The notes: generated by a model from the sequence alone, not told the origin. A stretch of 64,000 nucleotides of DNA from an uncultured Clostridia bacterium (GCA_944368065.1 CALVWV010000011.1:1-64000); one strand, 5' to 3'. Counted from the first letter of the stretch, positions 46,435 through 56,345 are shown. Numbers and translations are program-made.

Positions 46435-48258
46435 TTACTTTGCAGGGGTAGGTTCGGGATCGTTAGTGAGCGCCTGTATGCCCGTTTCGCCGGTGCGGAC
46501 GCGCATAACGTTTTCAATGCCGGTGACAAATATCTTGCCTGCGCCGTACTTGCCGTCGTCAAGGACATGCTGTGCAACCGCAACAACAAGCTTGGGATCT
46601 ACCGTACTTACGACGATATCCACCTGAATCTTGGGATTGAAGTGCATAGTCGTCTTTACGCCCCTGTACTGACCGGTCTTGCCTGCCTGAGTGCCGCAGC
46701 CCATTACGTTGGTAACGGTCATGCCGGTTACGCCGATCTGAGCCATTGCATCCTTTAAGGTGAGGAACTTTTCCTGTGCAGTGATTATAGTAATCTTGGT
46801 ATATTTTGCTTCGTTTACGGGAGCAAGGTCGATGTCTGCGGGCTTTACGCCGGAGATGTCAACGCCCTCGCCTTCGCCGTCGTAAGAAGGAATCGAAGGA
46901 AGGAAGTCTGCATATGCCGAAGGAAGACCGTGCTCGCTGATGTCGAGACCGTTGATTTCTTCTTCGGTAGAGCAGCGCAGACCGTTCCAGGTTTTGCCTA
47001 TGCGGATAGCTTCGACAAGTCCGCACCTGTTCTTTATCATTACAGGCAGGTACTTGATTGCGCCGAACATTATAACCATCCAGATACCCGTCCATACGAG
47101 TATGCTTACCATGCCGAGGAGCTGAACGCCGAGCTGTGCAAAGCTGCCCGTGTAGAAAAGGCCGGTTTCAGTTGAGAACAGTCCGCAAGCAAATGTGCCC
47201 CAGATGCCGTTTGCAAAGTGAACGCCGATTGCGCCGACGGGGTCGTCGAGATGAAGCTTCTTGTCGAGCAAATCGCATACAAGAACGACGAGTATGCCGG
47301 AAACGATACCTATTACGGTAGCGCCGATTGCGTCAACGATGTAGCAGCCTGCGGTTATACCTACAAGACCTGCCAAAGATGCGTTGAGGCACATGCCTAC
47401 ATCGGGCTTTTTATTCTTTATCCAGGTGAATATCATGCACACAACAGTTGCAACTGCGGGCGATATGGTGGTCGTAAGGAAGATCTGAGCGAGCTGAGCT
47501 TCGCTTGTTGCAGCTGCGCCGTTGAAACCATACCAGCCGAACCAGAGAACGAATACGCCGAGTGCGCCAAGCGTGAGCGAGTGGCCCTGAATTGCATTTA
47601 CTTTTACTACTTTGCCGTTCTCGTCGCGGTCATACTTGCCGATGCGCGCGCCGAGGAAGATAACGCCGATAAGCGCCGCAAGGCCGCCTACCATATGTAT
47701 GCAGGCAGAACCTGCGAAATCGATGAAGTTAACAGCAACGCCGTCTACAGTAAGTCCAGTGAGAGAAGAGAAGTTAGCCAGCCAGCCGTTGCCCCATACC
47801 CAGCCTGCCTCTACGGGATATACGACGAGCGAAATTACAGCCGAGTATATGCAGTAAGAGATGAAGCGGGTACGTTCTGCCATTGCGCCGGAAACTATGG
47901 TTGCGGCGGTTGCGCAGAACACAAGGTTGAATACGAAGTTGGAAGCTTTTTCAGCAACAAACGTATCAAAATCCGAGAAAAGTCCGAGGTTGGGAATGCC
48001 GATAAAGTAACCTGCGGCCTCCTGACCTACGAGCAGGGTGTAGCCTAAAAGCATAAACACGATAGTACCTATGCAGAAGTCCATAAGGTTTTTCATGATT
48101 ATGTTGCCGGCATTTTTAGCCCTGGTAAAGCCTGTTTCAACCATCGCGAAGCCACACTGCATGAAGAATACGAGTGCGGCGCCTATGAGGAACCAAATGG
48201 CAAACGCGGCTTCAGTTGACAAAGAAGTAATCATTTCTTCAGTCATGTTGTCCAACAT
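46435..48258 (-). CDS. amt: Ammonium transporter fused to a PII signalling domain
   Basis: A 607-residue protein. Residues about 10-440 are an Amt ammonium channel with eleven membrane segments; the pore His residues are in SACIHMVGG and AIGVHFANGIWG. After a linker, residues about 488-597 are a PII (GlnB/GlnK) domain: KYTKITIITAQEKFLTLKDA, IGVTGMTVTNVMGCG, a T-loop with QYRGVKTTMHFNPK and GKIFVTGIENVMRVRTGE. The Tyr used for uridylylation in E. coli PII (Tyr51) is replaced by Thr. In separate systems GlnK plugs AmtB; the fusion ties them together. GGAGG lies 8 bases before the ATG. glnN is immediately upstream. Confidence 0.95.
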   Translation of the reverse strand: MLDNMTEEMITSLSTEAAFAIWFLIGAALVFFMQCGFAMVETGFTRAKNAGNIIMKNLMDFCIGTIVFMLLGYTLLVGQEAAGYFIGIPNLGLFSDFDTFVAEKASNFVFNLVFCATAATIVSGAMAERTRFISYCIYSAVISLVVYPVEAGWVWGNGWLANFSSLTGLTVDGVAVNFIDFAGSACIHMVGGLAALIGVIFLGARIGKYDRDENGKVVKVNAIQGHSLTLGALGVFVLWFGWYGFNGAAATSEAQLAQIFLTTTISPAVATVVCMIFTWIKNKKPDVGMCLNASLAGLVGITAGCYIVDAIGATVIGIVSGILVVLVCDLLDKKLHLDDPVGAIGVHFANGIWGTFACGLFSTETGLFYTGSFAQLGVQLLGMVSILVWTGIWMVIMFGAIKYLPVMIKNRCGLVEAIRIGKTWNGLRCSTEEEINGLDISEHGLPSAYADFLPSIPSYDGEGEGVDISGVKPADIDLAPVNEAKYTKITIITAQEKFLTLKDAMAQIGVTGMTVTNVMGCGTQAGKTGQYRGVKTTMHFNPKIQVDIVVSTVDPKLVVAVAQHVLDDGKYGAGKIFVTGIENVMRVRTGETGIQALTNDPEPTPAK

Positions 48259-48371
48259 AAAACGTCCTCCAAAATTTTAGTCATTATCTTCGTTCCCCGC
48301 GGCGGTCTGAGCCGCAGGAAAAATTAATAAGGATAATTTTTGGAATAATTTTACGTCCGCGTAAAAAAACA

Positions 48372-48383
48372 GCTCTCTCATAG
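48372..48383 (-). other. Leader sequence complementary to the amt 3' end
   Basis: On the minus strand the amt leader reads CTATGAGAGAGC, and the sequence just after the gene (46404-46415, minus strand) reads GCTCTCTCATAG, exactly complementary over 12 bases. In the leader it follows a GCCGC-ACGCA-GCGGC hairpin and precedes seven T residues, as in a possible attenuator. The glnN leader shares TGAGAGAGC. Confidence 0.35.
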
Positions 48384-48426
48384 TGCCGCTGCGTGCGGCT
48401 TTAAATATATATTACGCCTGAACGAT

Positions 48427-48457
48427 CGTCCGCCCCGCGCCCCGCGCGGGGCGGACG
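48427..48457 (-). terminator. GC-rich hairpin after glnN
   Basis: Arms CGTCCGCCCCGCG and CGCGGGGCGGACG pair over 13 bp around 5 bases, 45 bp downstream of the glnN stop. There is no U-tract. It likely separates glnN from amt-PII or stabilises the glnN 3' end. Confidence 0.55.
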
Positions 48458-48501
48458 CCTTATTCTGTTTATCTTTTATGTTTTTTATTAAGTTTTATTT
48501 A

Positions 48502-50583
48502 TTACTTTACGCTGTAAAGAAGGTCGGTGTAAGAAGGATAAGGCCAGTAGTCTTCCGCGGTAAGCGTTTCCATCTCGTCGGCTATCTTGCGCATTGCCTG
48601 CATCTGAGGTATTACTTCGTGCGCCATTGCCTTGGAAGCGGGGCGAACGTCCTCCTTGTCTATGCCTGAAAGCAGGCTTTCAAGTTTTGCCACCTGAACG
48701 GAGAAGTCGTCGTTGAGTGCGGAAAGTCTGGTGATAAGTCCCTTTTCCGTCTCGCAGGGGATGTTGTCGGATATAGCTTTCTTGGCCGCAACGTTGGAGC
48801 AAAGTTCAGCAATGTAGTCAGATACGGCGGGGATTATATCCTGTTTAGCCATCTTGAGCATGGTAACTGCCTCGATATTGATTATCTTGACGTAGTTTTC
48901 CAGCCTTACCATCGCGCGGGCGACGGCCTCCTGCTCTGTATAAACGCCCTGCTTTACGAACACGTCGATATTCTTCTTTTCAAAGAACACGTCGGTTGCG
49001 TCGGCAGTGTTTTTGTTGTTGAGAAGTCCCCTGCGCTCGGCTTCGGGCTCCCATGCAGGGCCGTAACCGTCGAGGTTGAAGATAATTCTCTTGTGGTCCT
49101 TTATGGTCTTTGTGATAAGCTCGCGAGCGGACTTTTCAATATCCTTGCTGCCTTCGAGCTTGTCGGCAAATTCAGAGAATACTTCGGAGATTATGGTGTT
49201 GAGAACTATGTTTGCATCGGCAACGTTTGACTGCGAGCCAAGCATTCTGAATTCGAACTTGTTGCCCGTGAACGCGAAAGGCGAAGTCCTGTTTCTGTCC
49301 GACGCGTCCTTGGGGAATATGGGCGATTCGGGAACGCCTATAGAGCCTTCCTGAGCCCTGAAAGGAATGTAGTCCTTGCCGTTTGCAATGCTGTCCACAA
49401 GGTCGCCGAGCTGGTCGCCGAGGTATATGGATATGATTGCGGGAGGAGCTTCGTTCGCGCCGAGCCTGTGATCGTTGCCGGCGGAAGCTACAGAGCCCCT
49501 TAAGATGCCCTGATAATCGTCAACCGCCTTGATAACCGCCGCGAGAACGAGCATGAAAAGCGTGTTCTTTTCGGGGTTGGGACCGGGGTCGAGAAGGTTG
49601 AGTCCGGTATCCGTGGACATCGACCAGTTGTTGTGCTTGCCCGAGCCGTTGATGCCGTCGAAGGGCTTTTCATGAAGAAGACAAATAAGTCCGTGTTTCT
49701 GAGCAACCTTCTTCATGAGCTCCATGGTGAGCATGTTGGAGTCTATAGCCACGTTTGTGGTGGAGAATACGGGAGCCATCTCGTGCTGGGCGGGAGCGAC
49801 CTCGTTGTGCCTCGTCTTTGAGGGAATGCCGAACGACCAGAGCGTTTCGTCGAGGTCTGCCATGAATTCGGCTATAGCAGGTTTGATTGTGCCGAAATAG
49901 TGGTCTTCAAGTTCCTGTCCGCGGAGCACGGGCGCGCCGTAAAGCGTTCTGCCCGTCATCCTGAGGTCAACGCGTTTGAAGTACTCCTCTTCGGAAATGA
50001 GGAAGTATTCCTGCTCGGGACCTACGGTGGTGGTGACCTTCTTGCACTCTATGCCGAAGAGCTTCAGAATTCTCTTGGCCTGCATGTCGAGCGCCTTCAT
50101 GGACTTTAAAACGGGCGACTTTTTATCGAGCGTTTCACCCGTATAGGAAACAAAGATTGAAGGTATGTAAAGGGTTGTGCCTTTGACGAACGCGGGCGAT
50201 GTGGGGTCCCACGCCGTATATCCGCGCGCCATGTACGTAGCCCTCGAACCGCCCGAAGGGAAGCTGGAAGCGTCGGGTTCGCCTACTATAAGGCTCTTGC
50301 CCGTCAGGCGCATTATAACTTTGTCGCCTTCGGGTTCGATGAAGCTGTCGTGCTTTTCTGCGGTGAGCCCCGTGAGCGGCTGGAACCAGTGCGTATAATG
50401 CGTAGCGCCCTTGGAAACCGCCCAGTCCTTCATGGCTGCTGCAACAGCGCCCGCTATGGACACGTCGAGCTGGGTGCCTGCCTCTATCGTTGCGCGAAGC
50501 GACTTATATACTTCCTTGGGGAGCCTTTCCTTCTGCACGGCGTCATTGAATACGTTTTCGCCGAACTTTTCGGGAAGATTCAT
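48502..50583 (-). CDS. glnN: Glutamine synthetase type III
   Basis: A 693-residue GSIII enzyme making glutamine from glutamate, ammonia and ATP in a dodecamer. Type III is recognised by length (types I and II are 350-470) and by [46 protein letters not shown] and [17 protein letters not shown]. The start has AAAAGGAG upstream and a perfect consensus promoter (50697-50725), with a leader of about 106 bases that can fold GGGG against CCCC around TGAGAGAG. It lies next to amt-PII and near glutamate synthase, forming the ammonium assimilation set. Confidence 0.97.
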   Translation of the reverse strand: MNLPEKFGENVFNDAVQKERLPKEVYKSLRATIEAGTQLDVSIAGAVAAAMKDWAVSKGATHYTHWFQPLTGLTAEKHDSFIEPEGDKVIMRLTGKSLIVGEPDASSFPSGGSRATYMARGYTAWDPTSPAFVKGTTLYIPSIFVSYTGETLDKKSPVLKSMKALDMQAKRILKLFGIECKKVTTTVGPEQEYFLISEEEYFKRVDLRMTGRTLYGAPVLRGQELEDHYFGTIKPAIAEFMADLDETLWSFGIPSKTRHNEVAPAQHEMAPVFSTTNVAIDSNMLTMELMKKVAQKHGLICLLHEKPFDGINGSGKHNNWSMSTDTGLNLLDPGPNPEKNTLFMLVLAAVIKAVDDYQGILRGSVASAGNDHRLGANEAPPAIISIYLGDQLGDLVDSIANGKDYIPFRAQEGSIGVPESPIFPKDASDRNRTSPFAFTGNKFEFRMLGSQSNVADANIVLNTIISEVFSEFADKLEGSKDIEKSARELITKTIKDHKRIIFNLDGYGPAWEPEAERRGLLNNKNTADATDVFFEKKNIDVFVKQGVYTEQEAVARAMVRLENYVKIINIEAVTMLKMAKQDIIPAVSDYIAELCSNVAAKKAISDNIPCETEKGLITRLSALNDDFSVQVAKLESLLSGIDKEDVRPASKAMAHEVIPQMQAMRKIADEMETLTAEDYWPYPSYTDLLYSVK

Positions 50584-50696
50584 AATCTTTATCTCCTTTT
50601 AAAATTTATTTTTTATTGGGTTATTTTTTCGGGGCTCTCTCACGTTCTCCCCTTATGCGGCGGAGCTTCAAGCCCTGCCCTGAAATTTATACTGAA

Positions 50697-50725
50697 ATTA
50701 TAGAATAAATAATTTTGACTGTCAA
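50697..50725 (-). promoter_or_regulatory. Consensus promoter for glnN
   Basis: TTGACA (50720-50725) and TATAAT (50697-50702) on the minus strand with a 17-base spacer, the exact consensus. It should be strong, suggesting that control of glnN acts after initiation or by a repressor rather than by an activator. Confidence 0.9.
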
Positions 50726-50874
50726 ACGATATCGCAAGGGTTGTTTTTCGCAAGTATTTATGCAAGATATAAGTTGAACTTATGGAAAATTGCTTTCAAC
50801 TTTGTACGCGCGCGACCTTTAAAATATATAAAAACGGAGCTCAATTTATTACAGTTTGCCAAGTTCAGAAAAAA

Positions 50875-52191
50875 TCAGCCGTCGTCCTCCCCCTCTTTGT
50901 CGTCGAAGCGGGCGGGCTTTATCAGGTGCGTGCCCTTTATGTCGTTGTGCGCCGCCTCCGCGTCGTCCGCCATTATGCCGCGCTGGACGAGAGAATAGCC
51001 GTACTTTTTGCGTATTTTATCCACGGCGCGCTCCGCCCGCTCGCGCTTTTTATAATCCCCGCCGACCTCGTCGAAAGTCATCTGCGTAAGGTTTTTATCG
51101 AAGCCCGAAACGGTCACGCCGAGCGCGCGCACGGCAAACGGAAACTTAACCTTTTCTTTGAAGAGTTCAAAGGCGTGCACGGCAATTTCGCCGCACAGCA
51201 CTGTAGGGCGCACTTTTTTTTGCGCGGTGAAGCCTTTGAGGTCGGAATACCGCACGAAGATGTGCACGGTGTCCGCCCTGCCCGCGTCCGCCTCCCTGAG
51301 CCTTGCGGCGACGCTTTCCGAGAGAACGAAGATATTCTTTTTTACCTCTTCGTACGTCTTTAAATCCTGGGGATAGGTGAGCGAATTGCCTATGGACTTG
51401 AGTTCGCCGCTGTCGTTCATGGAGCGGACTTCGTCATCATCCTGTCCGCGCGCATATCTGACGAGCGTTTCGCCAGGCTTGCCGAGAAGTCCGCGCACCA
51501 GCTCTTCGGGAGCGGCGGCGAGCGCGCCTATCGTGGAAATGCCGCGCCTTTTAAGCTTTTCCGCCGTGGACTTGCCGACATACAGCAAATCGCCGACGGG
51601 CAGAGGATATATGCGCTTTTTGTAGTCGGCGACGGATATTACGGTAGTGCCGTCAGGCTTTTTCATATCCGAACCGAGCTTTGCGAATACCTTGTTGAAA
51701 GATACCCCCACCGACACGGTGAGGCCGAGTTCGGACTTTATTCTGCCGCGCAGTTCATCGCCGATAAATTTAAGATATTCGGGGTTGAAGTGCCTCTCCT
51801 CCCCCTCGCCTGCGTACATTTCGCCGTCGAACGGACGGAAAATTTTTGTGCTGTGGGTGACGTCCAGCCAGCATTCGTCTATGCCGTACGGCTCGATAAG
51901 GTCGGTATATTCGGCATATATGGCGCGCGCCATGCGCGAAAATTTCATGTATTCGGGGAAGTTGGGCGGCACTACCACGAGGTCGGGGCACTTTTTCTTT
52001 GCCTGCCACAGCGCCTCGCCCGTCTTTACGCCGAAGCGCTTTGCCTCCTCGCTCTTTGCAAGCACTATGCCCTTGCGCTCCTCTTTGTTTCCGCCGACGG
52101 CGAGCGGCACGCCGCAGAGTTCGGGGCGCAGTCTGCGCTCCACCGAGGCGTAAAAATTATTCAGATCGGAGTGTATTACAATTCTTTCCAT
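50875..52191 (-). CDS. dinB: Y-family DNA polymerase IV
   Basis: A 438-residue translesion polymerase. Catalytic residues are in IHSDLNNFYASVE (residues 5-17) and the second motif YGIDECWLDVT, where the usual SIDEA/YLD pattern is kept as IDECWLD. The thumb has GVGKSTAEKL-like sequence (LLYVGKSTAEKLKRRG), and the little-finger domain follows. The ATG at 52191 matches the family start but has no clear ribosome binding site. An in-frame extension of 27 codons upstream is not family-like. No beta-clamp-binding motif of the QLxLF type is evident at the end. Confidence 0.94.
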   Translation of the reverse strand: MERIVIHSDLNNFYASVERRLRPELCGVPLAVGGNKEERKGIVLAKSEEAKRFGVKTGEALWQAKKKCPDLVVVPPNFPEYMKFSRMARAIYAEYTDLIEPYGIDECWLDVTHSTKIFRPFDGEMYAGEGEERHFNPEYLKFIGDELRGRIKSELGLTVSVGVSFNKVFAKLGSDMKKPDGTTVISVADYKKRIYPLPVGDLLYVGKSTAEKLKRRGISTIGALAAAPEELVRGLLGKPGETLVRYARGQDDDEVRSMNDSGELKSIGNSLTYPQDLKTYEEVKKNIFVLSESVAARLREADAGRADTVHIFVRYSDLKGFTAQKKVRPTVLCGEIAVHAFELFKEKVKFPFAVRALGVTVSGFDKNLTQMTFDEVGGDYKKRERAERAVDKIRKKYGYSLVQRGIMADDAEAAHNDIKGTHLIKPARFDDKEGEDDG

Positions 52192-52349
52192 AATTTTTAA
52201 ATGAAAATTATGCGGAAGCACGGCATTGAACTGCGCGCACGCTTTCCGCATAATCCTGTTAAATGCGTTCAAAAGGGCCTGATTTTACGCCGTTCGCGCC
52301 ACGGTATGCGGCATTTAACGCACAAACCTACGGCGAAAGGCAAGATATT

Positions 52350-53279
52350 TCAGCGGGCGCGGTATTTTGTGCGGCGCACGCGCGCAGCGCCCCGCTCAGC
52401 ACCGCAGAATTTTATTCTGCCGCGACCGAAGCGGTACCGCGTGAAAGGACCCGAGATAAATAAAAACAGGCGACGCAAGTCCGAATAAAAATGTTTGTAC
52501 TCCCAGTACAGGCACATAAGGAAGCCGAGCGGACAGCCGAGTATTACTACGGGAAACAGCTGCCAGAGCGCGGGCGCGTAGTGCGGGTTCTGCTCCGAAG
52601 GGCGGAAAAACGGGGGCACGAACGTCAAAAGAATGTCAAGCGCGGCAGTCCCCTCAAGTTCGGAATAAGGTCCGAACGCAAGTCCGCCGTTGCCGTGGTC
52701 GACGGAAAGAAGATACCTCTGCTCGTCAAGGCCGAGTGCTACGAGGGCAACTTCGTTGAATACTATGACCATCAGTTCGAGTATATATATCAGCGGGACA
52801 AAAATAATTCTGCGGTAGTTCAGCCTGTGCAGTCTGAATATCACCATAAGAAGGGGCACAACCCAAAGAACGGTGTGGCAATAGTAGTACCTTATGCAAT
52901 CGAAGTCAAACGGCGTGCAATCTTCTATGGATTCGGGCATCCAGCAGGCGGCTATGCCGCTTATAAGCCCCACGTAAAACATGAAATCGCACCCGACGCC
53001 GTTCTTTTTAAGGAAAAAGAAGGGGAAAATCATGGTGTTTATGGCGCAGATATTTTCAGCCGTGATTTTTTGCAGCGCGTCTTCAGGTTCTGCCGTGGAA
53101 TATGGCGGAAACAGAAGTTTTAAAAAGTGCAGCGCAAAATTTATTGCAAGAAGGGCGAACAGCACTGCATTCTGCGTGCGCGCGCTTCTGTGGCGCAACA
53201 AAAAATACAGCGCGACGAAAAGCGCGCCGCCTGCAAGCGGGAAAAAGTAATATAGGGGGTCTGAAAAATCTATCGTCAT
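52350..53279 (-). CDS. YwaF-like integral membrane protein
   Basis: A 309-residue membrane protein with about seven hydrophobic segments, resembling the TIGR02206/YwaF group: INTMIFPFFFLKKNGVG is followed by TVLWVVPLLMVIFRLHRL. It has a basic C-terminal tail rich in Arg. Function in this group is unknown. I take MTIDFSDPLYYFFPLAGG at 53279 as the start; a TTG start upstream is less likely. It stands alone between the polymerase and aroA. Confidence 0.7.
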   Translation of the reverse strand: MTIDFSDPLYYFFPLAGGALFVALYFLLRHRSARTQNAVLFALLAINFALHFLKLLFPPYSTAEPEDALQKITAENICAINTMIFPFFFLKKNGVGCDFMFYVGLISGIAACWMPESIEDCTPFDFDCIRYYYCHTVLWVVPLLMVIFRLHRLNYRRIIFVPLIYILELMVIVFNEVALVALGLDEQRYLLSVDHGNGGLAFGPYSELEGTAALDILLTFVPPFFRPSEQNPHYAPALWQLFPVVILGCPLGFLMCLYWEYKHFYSDLRRLFLFISGPFTRYRFGRGRIKFCGAERGAARVRRTKYRAR

Positions 53280-53472
53280 TTTTTTACCGTAGAATTGCGG
53301 CAGAAGCCGCAAAAAAGCCTTTAATCAATTATACCACCGCTGAAGTTTATGCGCAAGATTAATTTGTGCAAAAAACTGCACATAAGACGCACGCAGACCG
53401 CCGTTTCCGCATTATAATGGCACACCGCCATTCCGCCTTATGCCGCGCGCGTCTTCGCCTTACGCAGCAAAA

Positions 53473-53509
53473 TGCCGCCTTATGCCGCAACAGGCGGCAT
53501 AAGGCGGCA
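53473..53509. repeat. 16-bp inverted repeat with GCCGCCTTATGCCGC arms
   Basis: Arms TGCCGCCTTATGCCGC and GCGGCATAAGGCGGCA pair perfectly around AACAG. A half-copy (CCGCCTTATGCCGC) lies at 53434-53447. The sequence resembles the short repeat family with CTTATG in place of CATATATG. The 53280-53566 gap holds this and the aroA terminator, no gene. Confidence 0.5.
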
Positions 53510-53536
53510 ACTTTAAATTCAGGTTAAAAAGAAAAA

Positions 53537-53560
53537 GGCGGGCGCATACCTGCGCCCGCC
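53537..53560 (-). terminator. Terminator after aroA
   Basis: Arms GGCGGGCGCA and TGCGCCCGCC pair over 10 bp around 4 bases and are followed on the minus strand by TTTTTCTTTTT, a normal Rho-independent terminator, 6 bp after the aroA stop. Confidence 0.85.
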
Positions 53561-53566
53561 GCAAAA

Positions 53567-54796
53567 TTATTCTGTAAGCTGTTTTATAAGTTCATTTAAA
53601 ACATCGAAATACCCGCCGAAAGTTTTTGCGCACACTTCGGCATTTTTTATGACTATGCCCTCTGCGCGCAGCCCCGTCACGGCAAAACTCATTGCAACGC
53701 GGTGGTCGCCGAATGTGTTTATCTCCGCCGCGGAAGGCGATGAAGGATATATTATGACCCCGTCGGGAAGTTCTTCGCACCTTACGTGCATGGCGCTGAG
53801 GGCGCATGCCATGGCGTTGATTCTGTCGCACTCCTGCCCGCGTATGTGAGATACGCCGCGGATTTCTGTCGGGCGCGAAAAATAGGGCGCGACCGCCGCC
53901 ATTGTAAGCGCCTGGTCGGAAAACGAGGACATATCCACAACGCCGCCGTCAAAACCGCCCTGCATGAGCTTTATGAACTGAGTATCGCCCTGCATGCTGT
54001 GCGGCATTACTCCCTTTACGGAAATTTGCGCACCTGAAATTCTGTTCATTGCGTAAAAATAGCACGCCGCGGAAATATCGGGCTCTATGTCGTACCTGCG
54101 CGGCTTGTAGCGGCTGCCCGCGGGCACGCTGTATACGCCACCTTCCTCCTTAACTTCCACGCCGAACGACCACATTATATCGGCAGTCATGGCGACATAC
54201 TTCATGCCGTGACTGCCTCTGACGCATATTTCAAGGCCGTCTTTCGCGCACACCGCCGCCATCATTGCGGCTGACAAAAACTGACTGCTCTTATCTATAT
54301 CTACGGTTATGCGCCTTGCGGGCGAGGAAGTGCCGCAGATTATAAAGGGGAAGCAGTTTTCCTTTTCGAGGAATTCAAAGCACGCGCCCGCCTCAGAAAG
54401 CGCAGAAATGAGGGGCGCGACGGGGCGGGATTTCATCTGCTCGGAAGAGCGGACGGTAAATTTGCCGTCGCTGAAAGCGAGAAGCGCGGTTATAAAGCGC
54501 GCCGCCGTGCCCGCGCTGCCGACGTACACCTCGCCGCTGTTTACGGGCAGTTTTCCGCCGCAGCCGTGGACGGTCACGTTTTCGCCGTTTACTTCCGCCT
54601 TTATGCCAAGGCTTTCAAGGCAGCCGATAAACGTTGTGCAGTCGTCCGAAAGTCCCGCGCCGACAAGCACGGAAGTGCCGTCCGCAAGGGCGGCGACGAG
54701 CAGCGCGCGCGCCGTTATGCTCTTGGAGCCCGGCACTTTGACTGTTGCCTTTTTATTTTTTATTCTGCCGTAAATGCAGGGTACGGAGTAATCCAT
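53567..54796 (-). CDS. aroA: EPSP synthase
   Basis: A 409-residue 3-phosphoshikimate 1-carboxyvinyltransferase, sixth step of the shikimate pathway. Substrate residues are in VPGSKSITARALL (residues about 21-33), SSEQMKSRPVAPL and HIRGQECDRI. The PEP-binding motif, often GNAGTA, reads GSAGTAARF, with Ser in place of Asn. AGGAGG lies upstream, inside the ASCH gene, whose stop abuts the aroA ATG, so the two are coupled. It is the last gene of rnj-trmR-trhP-ASCH-aroA. No other shikimate gene is in the window. Confidence 0.95.
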   Translation of the reverse strand: MDYSVPCIYGRIKNKKATVKVPGSKSITARALLVAALADGTSVLVGAGLSDDCTTFIGCLESLGIKAEVNGENVTVHGCGGKLPVNSGEVYVGSAGTAARFITALLAFSDGKFTVRSSEQMKSRPVAPLISALSEAGACFEFLEKENCFPFIICGTSSPARRITVDIDKSSQFLSAAMMAAVCAKDGLEICVRGSHGMKYVAMTADIMWSFGVEVKEEGGVYSVPAGSRYKPRRYDIEPDISAACYFYAMNRISGAQISVKGVMPHSMQGDTQFIKLMQGGFDGGVVDMSSFSDQALTMAAVAPYFSRPTEIRGVSHIRGQECDRINAMACALSAMHVRCEELPDGVIIYPSSPSAAEINTFGDHRVAMSFAVTGLRAEGIVIKNAEVCAKTFGGYFDVLNELIKQLTE

Positions 54797-55141
54797 TTAC
54801 AAGACCTCCTGCGGCGCGCCCGTCTCTATGGCGAGGACGCCGTATTTTTTCTGCTCAGATAGCGAATAGTACGCGTTCATATCCTCCGGACGCGGGCAAT
54901 CGCCTTCCTTATAGCCGAGTTCGCGGGCGGAATAGCAGGCGTAAAGCGCGGAAAAATTTTCAAAAGTTTTCAGCCCCTCCACCGTAACCTTTATTCTGCC
55001 CGATTGGGGACACCCGAAAATAATCTCGTCGCCCGCGCGTATTTTCTGCCGCTTTTCGTCAAAAAGCCTCATTTCGACGCGCTTGCCGCCATTTTTAAAT
55101 GCAGCAAAAGCCTCGGGCGACAGCTTCATGAAGTGCGTCAT
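54797..55141 (-). CDS. ASCH-domain protein
   Basis: A 114-residue protein with a PUA-like ASCH fold, MKLSPEAFAAFKNGGKRVEM at the start and DEIIFG in the middle, the usual layout for this family. ASCH proteins bind or modify RNA or small nucleic acid ligands; some have RNase or acetylcytidine hydrolase activity. The ATG at 55141 overlaps the trhP stop (ATGA), a 15-codon-longer start is not needed. It sits between two metabolic or tRNA genes, in line with an RNA role. Confidence 0.8.
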   Translation of the reverse strand: MTHFMKLSPEAFAAFKNGGKRVEMRLFDEKRQKIRAGDEIIFGCPQSGRIKVTVEGLKTFENFSALYACYSARELGYKEGDCPRPEDMNAYYSLSEQKKYGVLAIETGAPQEVL

Positions 55142-56331
55142 TTTCTGCGCCTTAAAATATCGCCCGCGGAAAGTCTGTAAGGGCACTTTACGCGGTAAAT
55201 CGCCTGAACGAGCTTGCAGTCGTCAACGGGCGAACCGTCGGGGGCGTAAGCCTTGTCCACGGTAAAGCTTTTGCCGAAATTTTCGGAAGGCGAAAGCACC
55301 TCCAGCACGTCGCCCGCGCGGAATCTGCCGCGCATTTCCACGAGGGCGCAGCCATCTTCATATCCGCAGACGTTGCCTATATAGTCGCAGTCGCCCTTGG
55401 CCTGACTGTCCGTATAGTTTACCGTAGAATGATTTTCGCCGAAGGCATAGGCGGTTGTATAATCGCGGTGCGCCGCGGTATTGAGTTCGCGCTCCACCTC
55501 GGGAGTGAACCCTCCGTCCATGCATCTTCTGTAGGCGTTTATCACCGTTGCAAGGTAATACTCGCTCTTCATTCTGCCTTCTATTTTAAAGGAGCAGACG
55601 CCCGCGTTCTCCATTTCGTCGAGGTAGGCAGACATGTTGAGGTCCTTTGAATTGAGGATATATGCCCCCCTTTCGTCCTGCTCCATATCCAGCCAGCCGC
55701 TGTCGCTCTTGTCGTCGTTCTTTCTTATGCTGTAATTCCAGCGGCACGCCTGAGCGCATTCGCCGCGGTTGGAGGGCCTGCCCGTGAGGTAGTCGGAAAG
55801 AAGGCACCTGCCCGAATATGATATACACATTGCGCCGTGCACGAAGGCTTCCAGCTGAATGTCGGGCACGAAATCGTGTATTTCCTTTATCTCAGCGAGG
55901 GAAAGTTCGCGGGCGAGAACAGCGCGCTCTGCGCCCTGTTCGCGCCAGAATTTAACGGCGTACTTGTTTGTTATGTTTGCCTGCGTGGATATATGCACGG
56001 CAAGCTTGGGCGCAGCCTTTTTTGCGGCATACAGAACGCCGCAGTCGGATATAAGCGCCGCGTCCGCACCGGCACCGTAAAGGAAGGAAAAATAGTCCTC
56101 CATAAGCGCGAGGTCTTTGTTGCGCGCGTAGATGTTTACCGTGACGTAAACCTTTTTGCCGAGTGAGTGCGCGTATTTTACCGCCTCCGCAAGCTCTTCG
56201 CGCGAAAAGTTATCTGCAAAAGAGCGCAGGGAAAAGTCCTTGCCGCCGAGATACACCGCGTCCGCGCCGAAATAAATTGCCGTTCTGAGTTTTGAAAAAT
56301 TGCCCGCAGGGGCTAAAAGTTCTGCTTTCAT
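55138..56331 (-). CDS. trhP: U32-family tRNA uridine hydroxylase
   Basis: A 397-residue peptidase-U32-like protein. The U32 family members TrhP/RlhA hydroxylate uridine or cytidine in RNA using prephenate and an iron-sulphur cluster. The signature EAFVHGAMCISYSGRCLLSD has two of the cluster Cys, followed by GECAQACRWNY, which supplies two more. It starts MKAELLAPAGNFSKLRTAIY. In B. subtilis yrrN-yrrO follow yrrM (trmR), and the same order is seen here with trmR 68 bp upstream, so tRNA 5-hydroxyuridine at position 34 is the likely product. Confidence 0.88.
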   Translation of the reverse strand: MKAELLAPAGNFSKLRTAIYFGADAVYLGGKDFSLRSFADNFSREELAEAVKYAHSLGKKVYVTVNIYARNKDLALMEDYFSFLYGAGADAALISDCGVLYAAKKAAPKLAVHISTQANITNKYAVKFWREQGAERAVLARELSLAEIKEIHDFVPDIQLEAFVHGAMCISYSGRCLLSDYLTGRPSNRGECAQACRWNYSIRKNDDKSDSGWLDMEQDERGAYILNSKDLNMSAYLDEMENAGVCSFKIEGRMKSEYYLATVINAYRRCMDGGFTPEVERELNTAAHRDYTTAYAFGENHSTVNYTDSQAKGDCDYIGNVCGYEDGCALVEMRGRFRAGDVLEVLSPSENFGKSFTVDKAYAPDGSPVDDCKLVQAIYRVKCPYRLSAGDILRRRK

Positions 56332-56345
56332 GATATCGTTATACC

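Noticed and set aside
53473..53509. Perfect inverted repeat as an insertion-sequence end or attachment site
   Set aside because: No transposase or integrase gene and no target duplication; it fits better with the intergenic repeat family.
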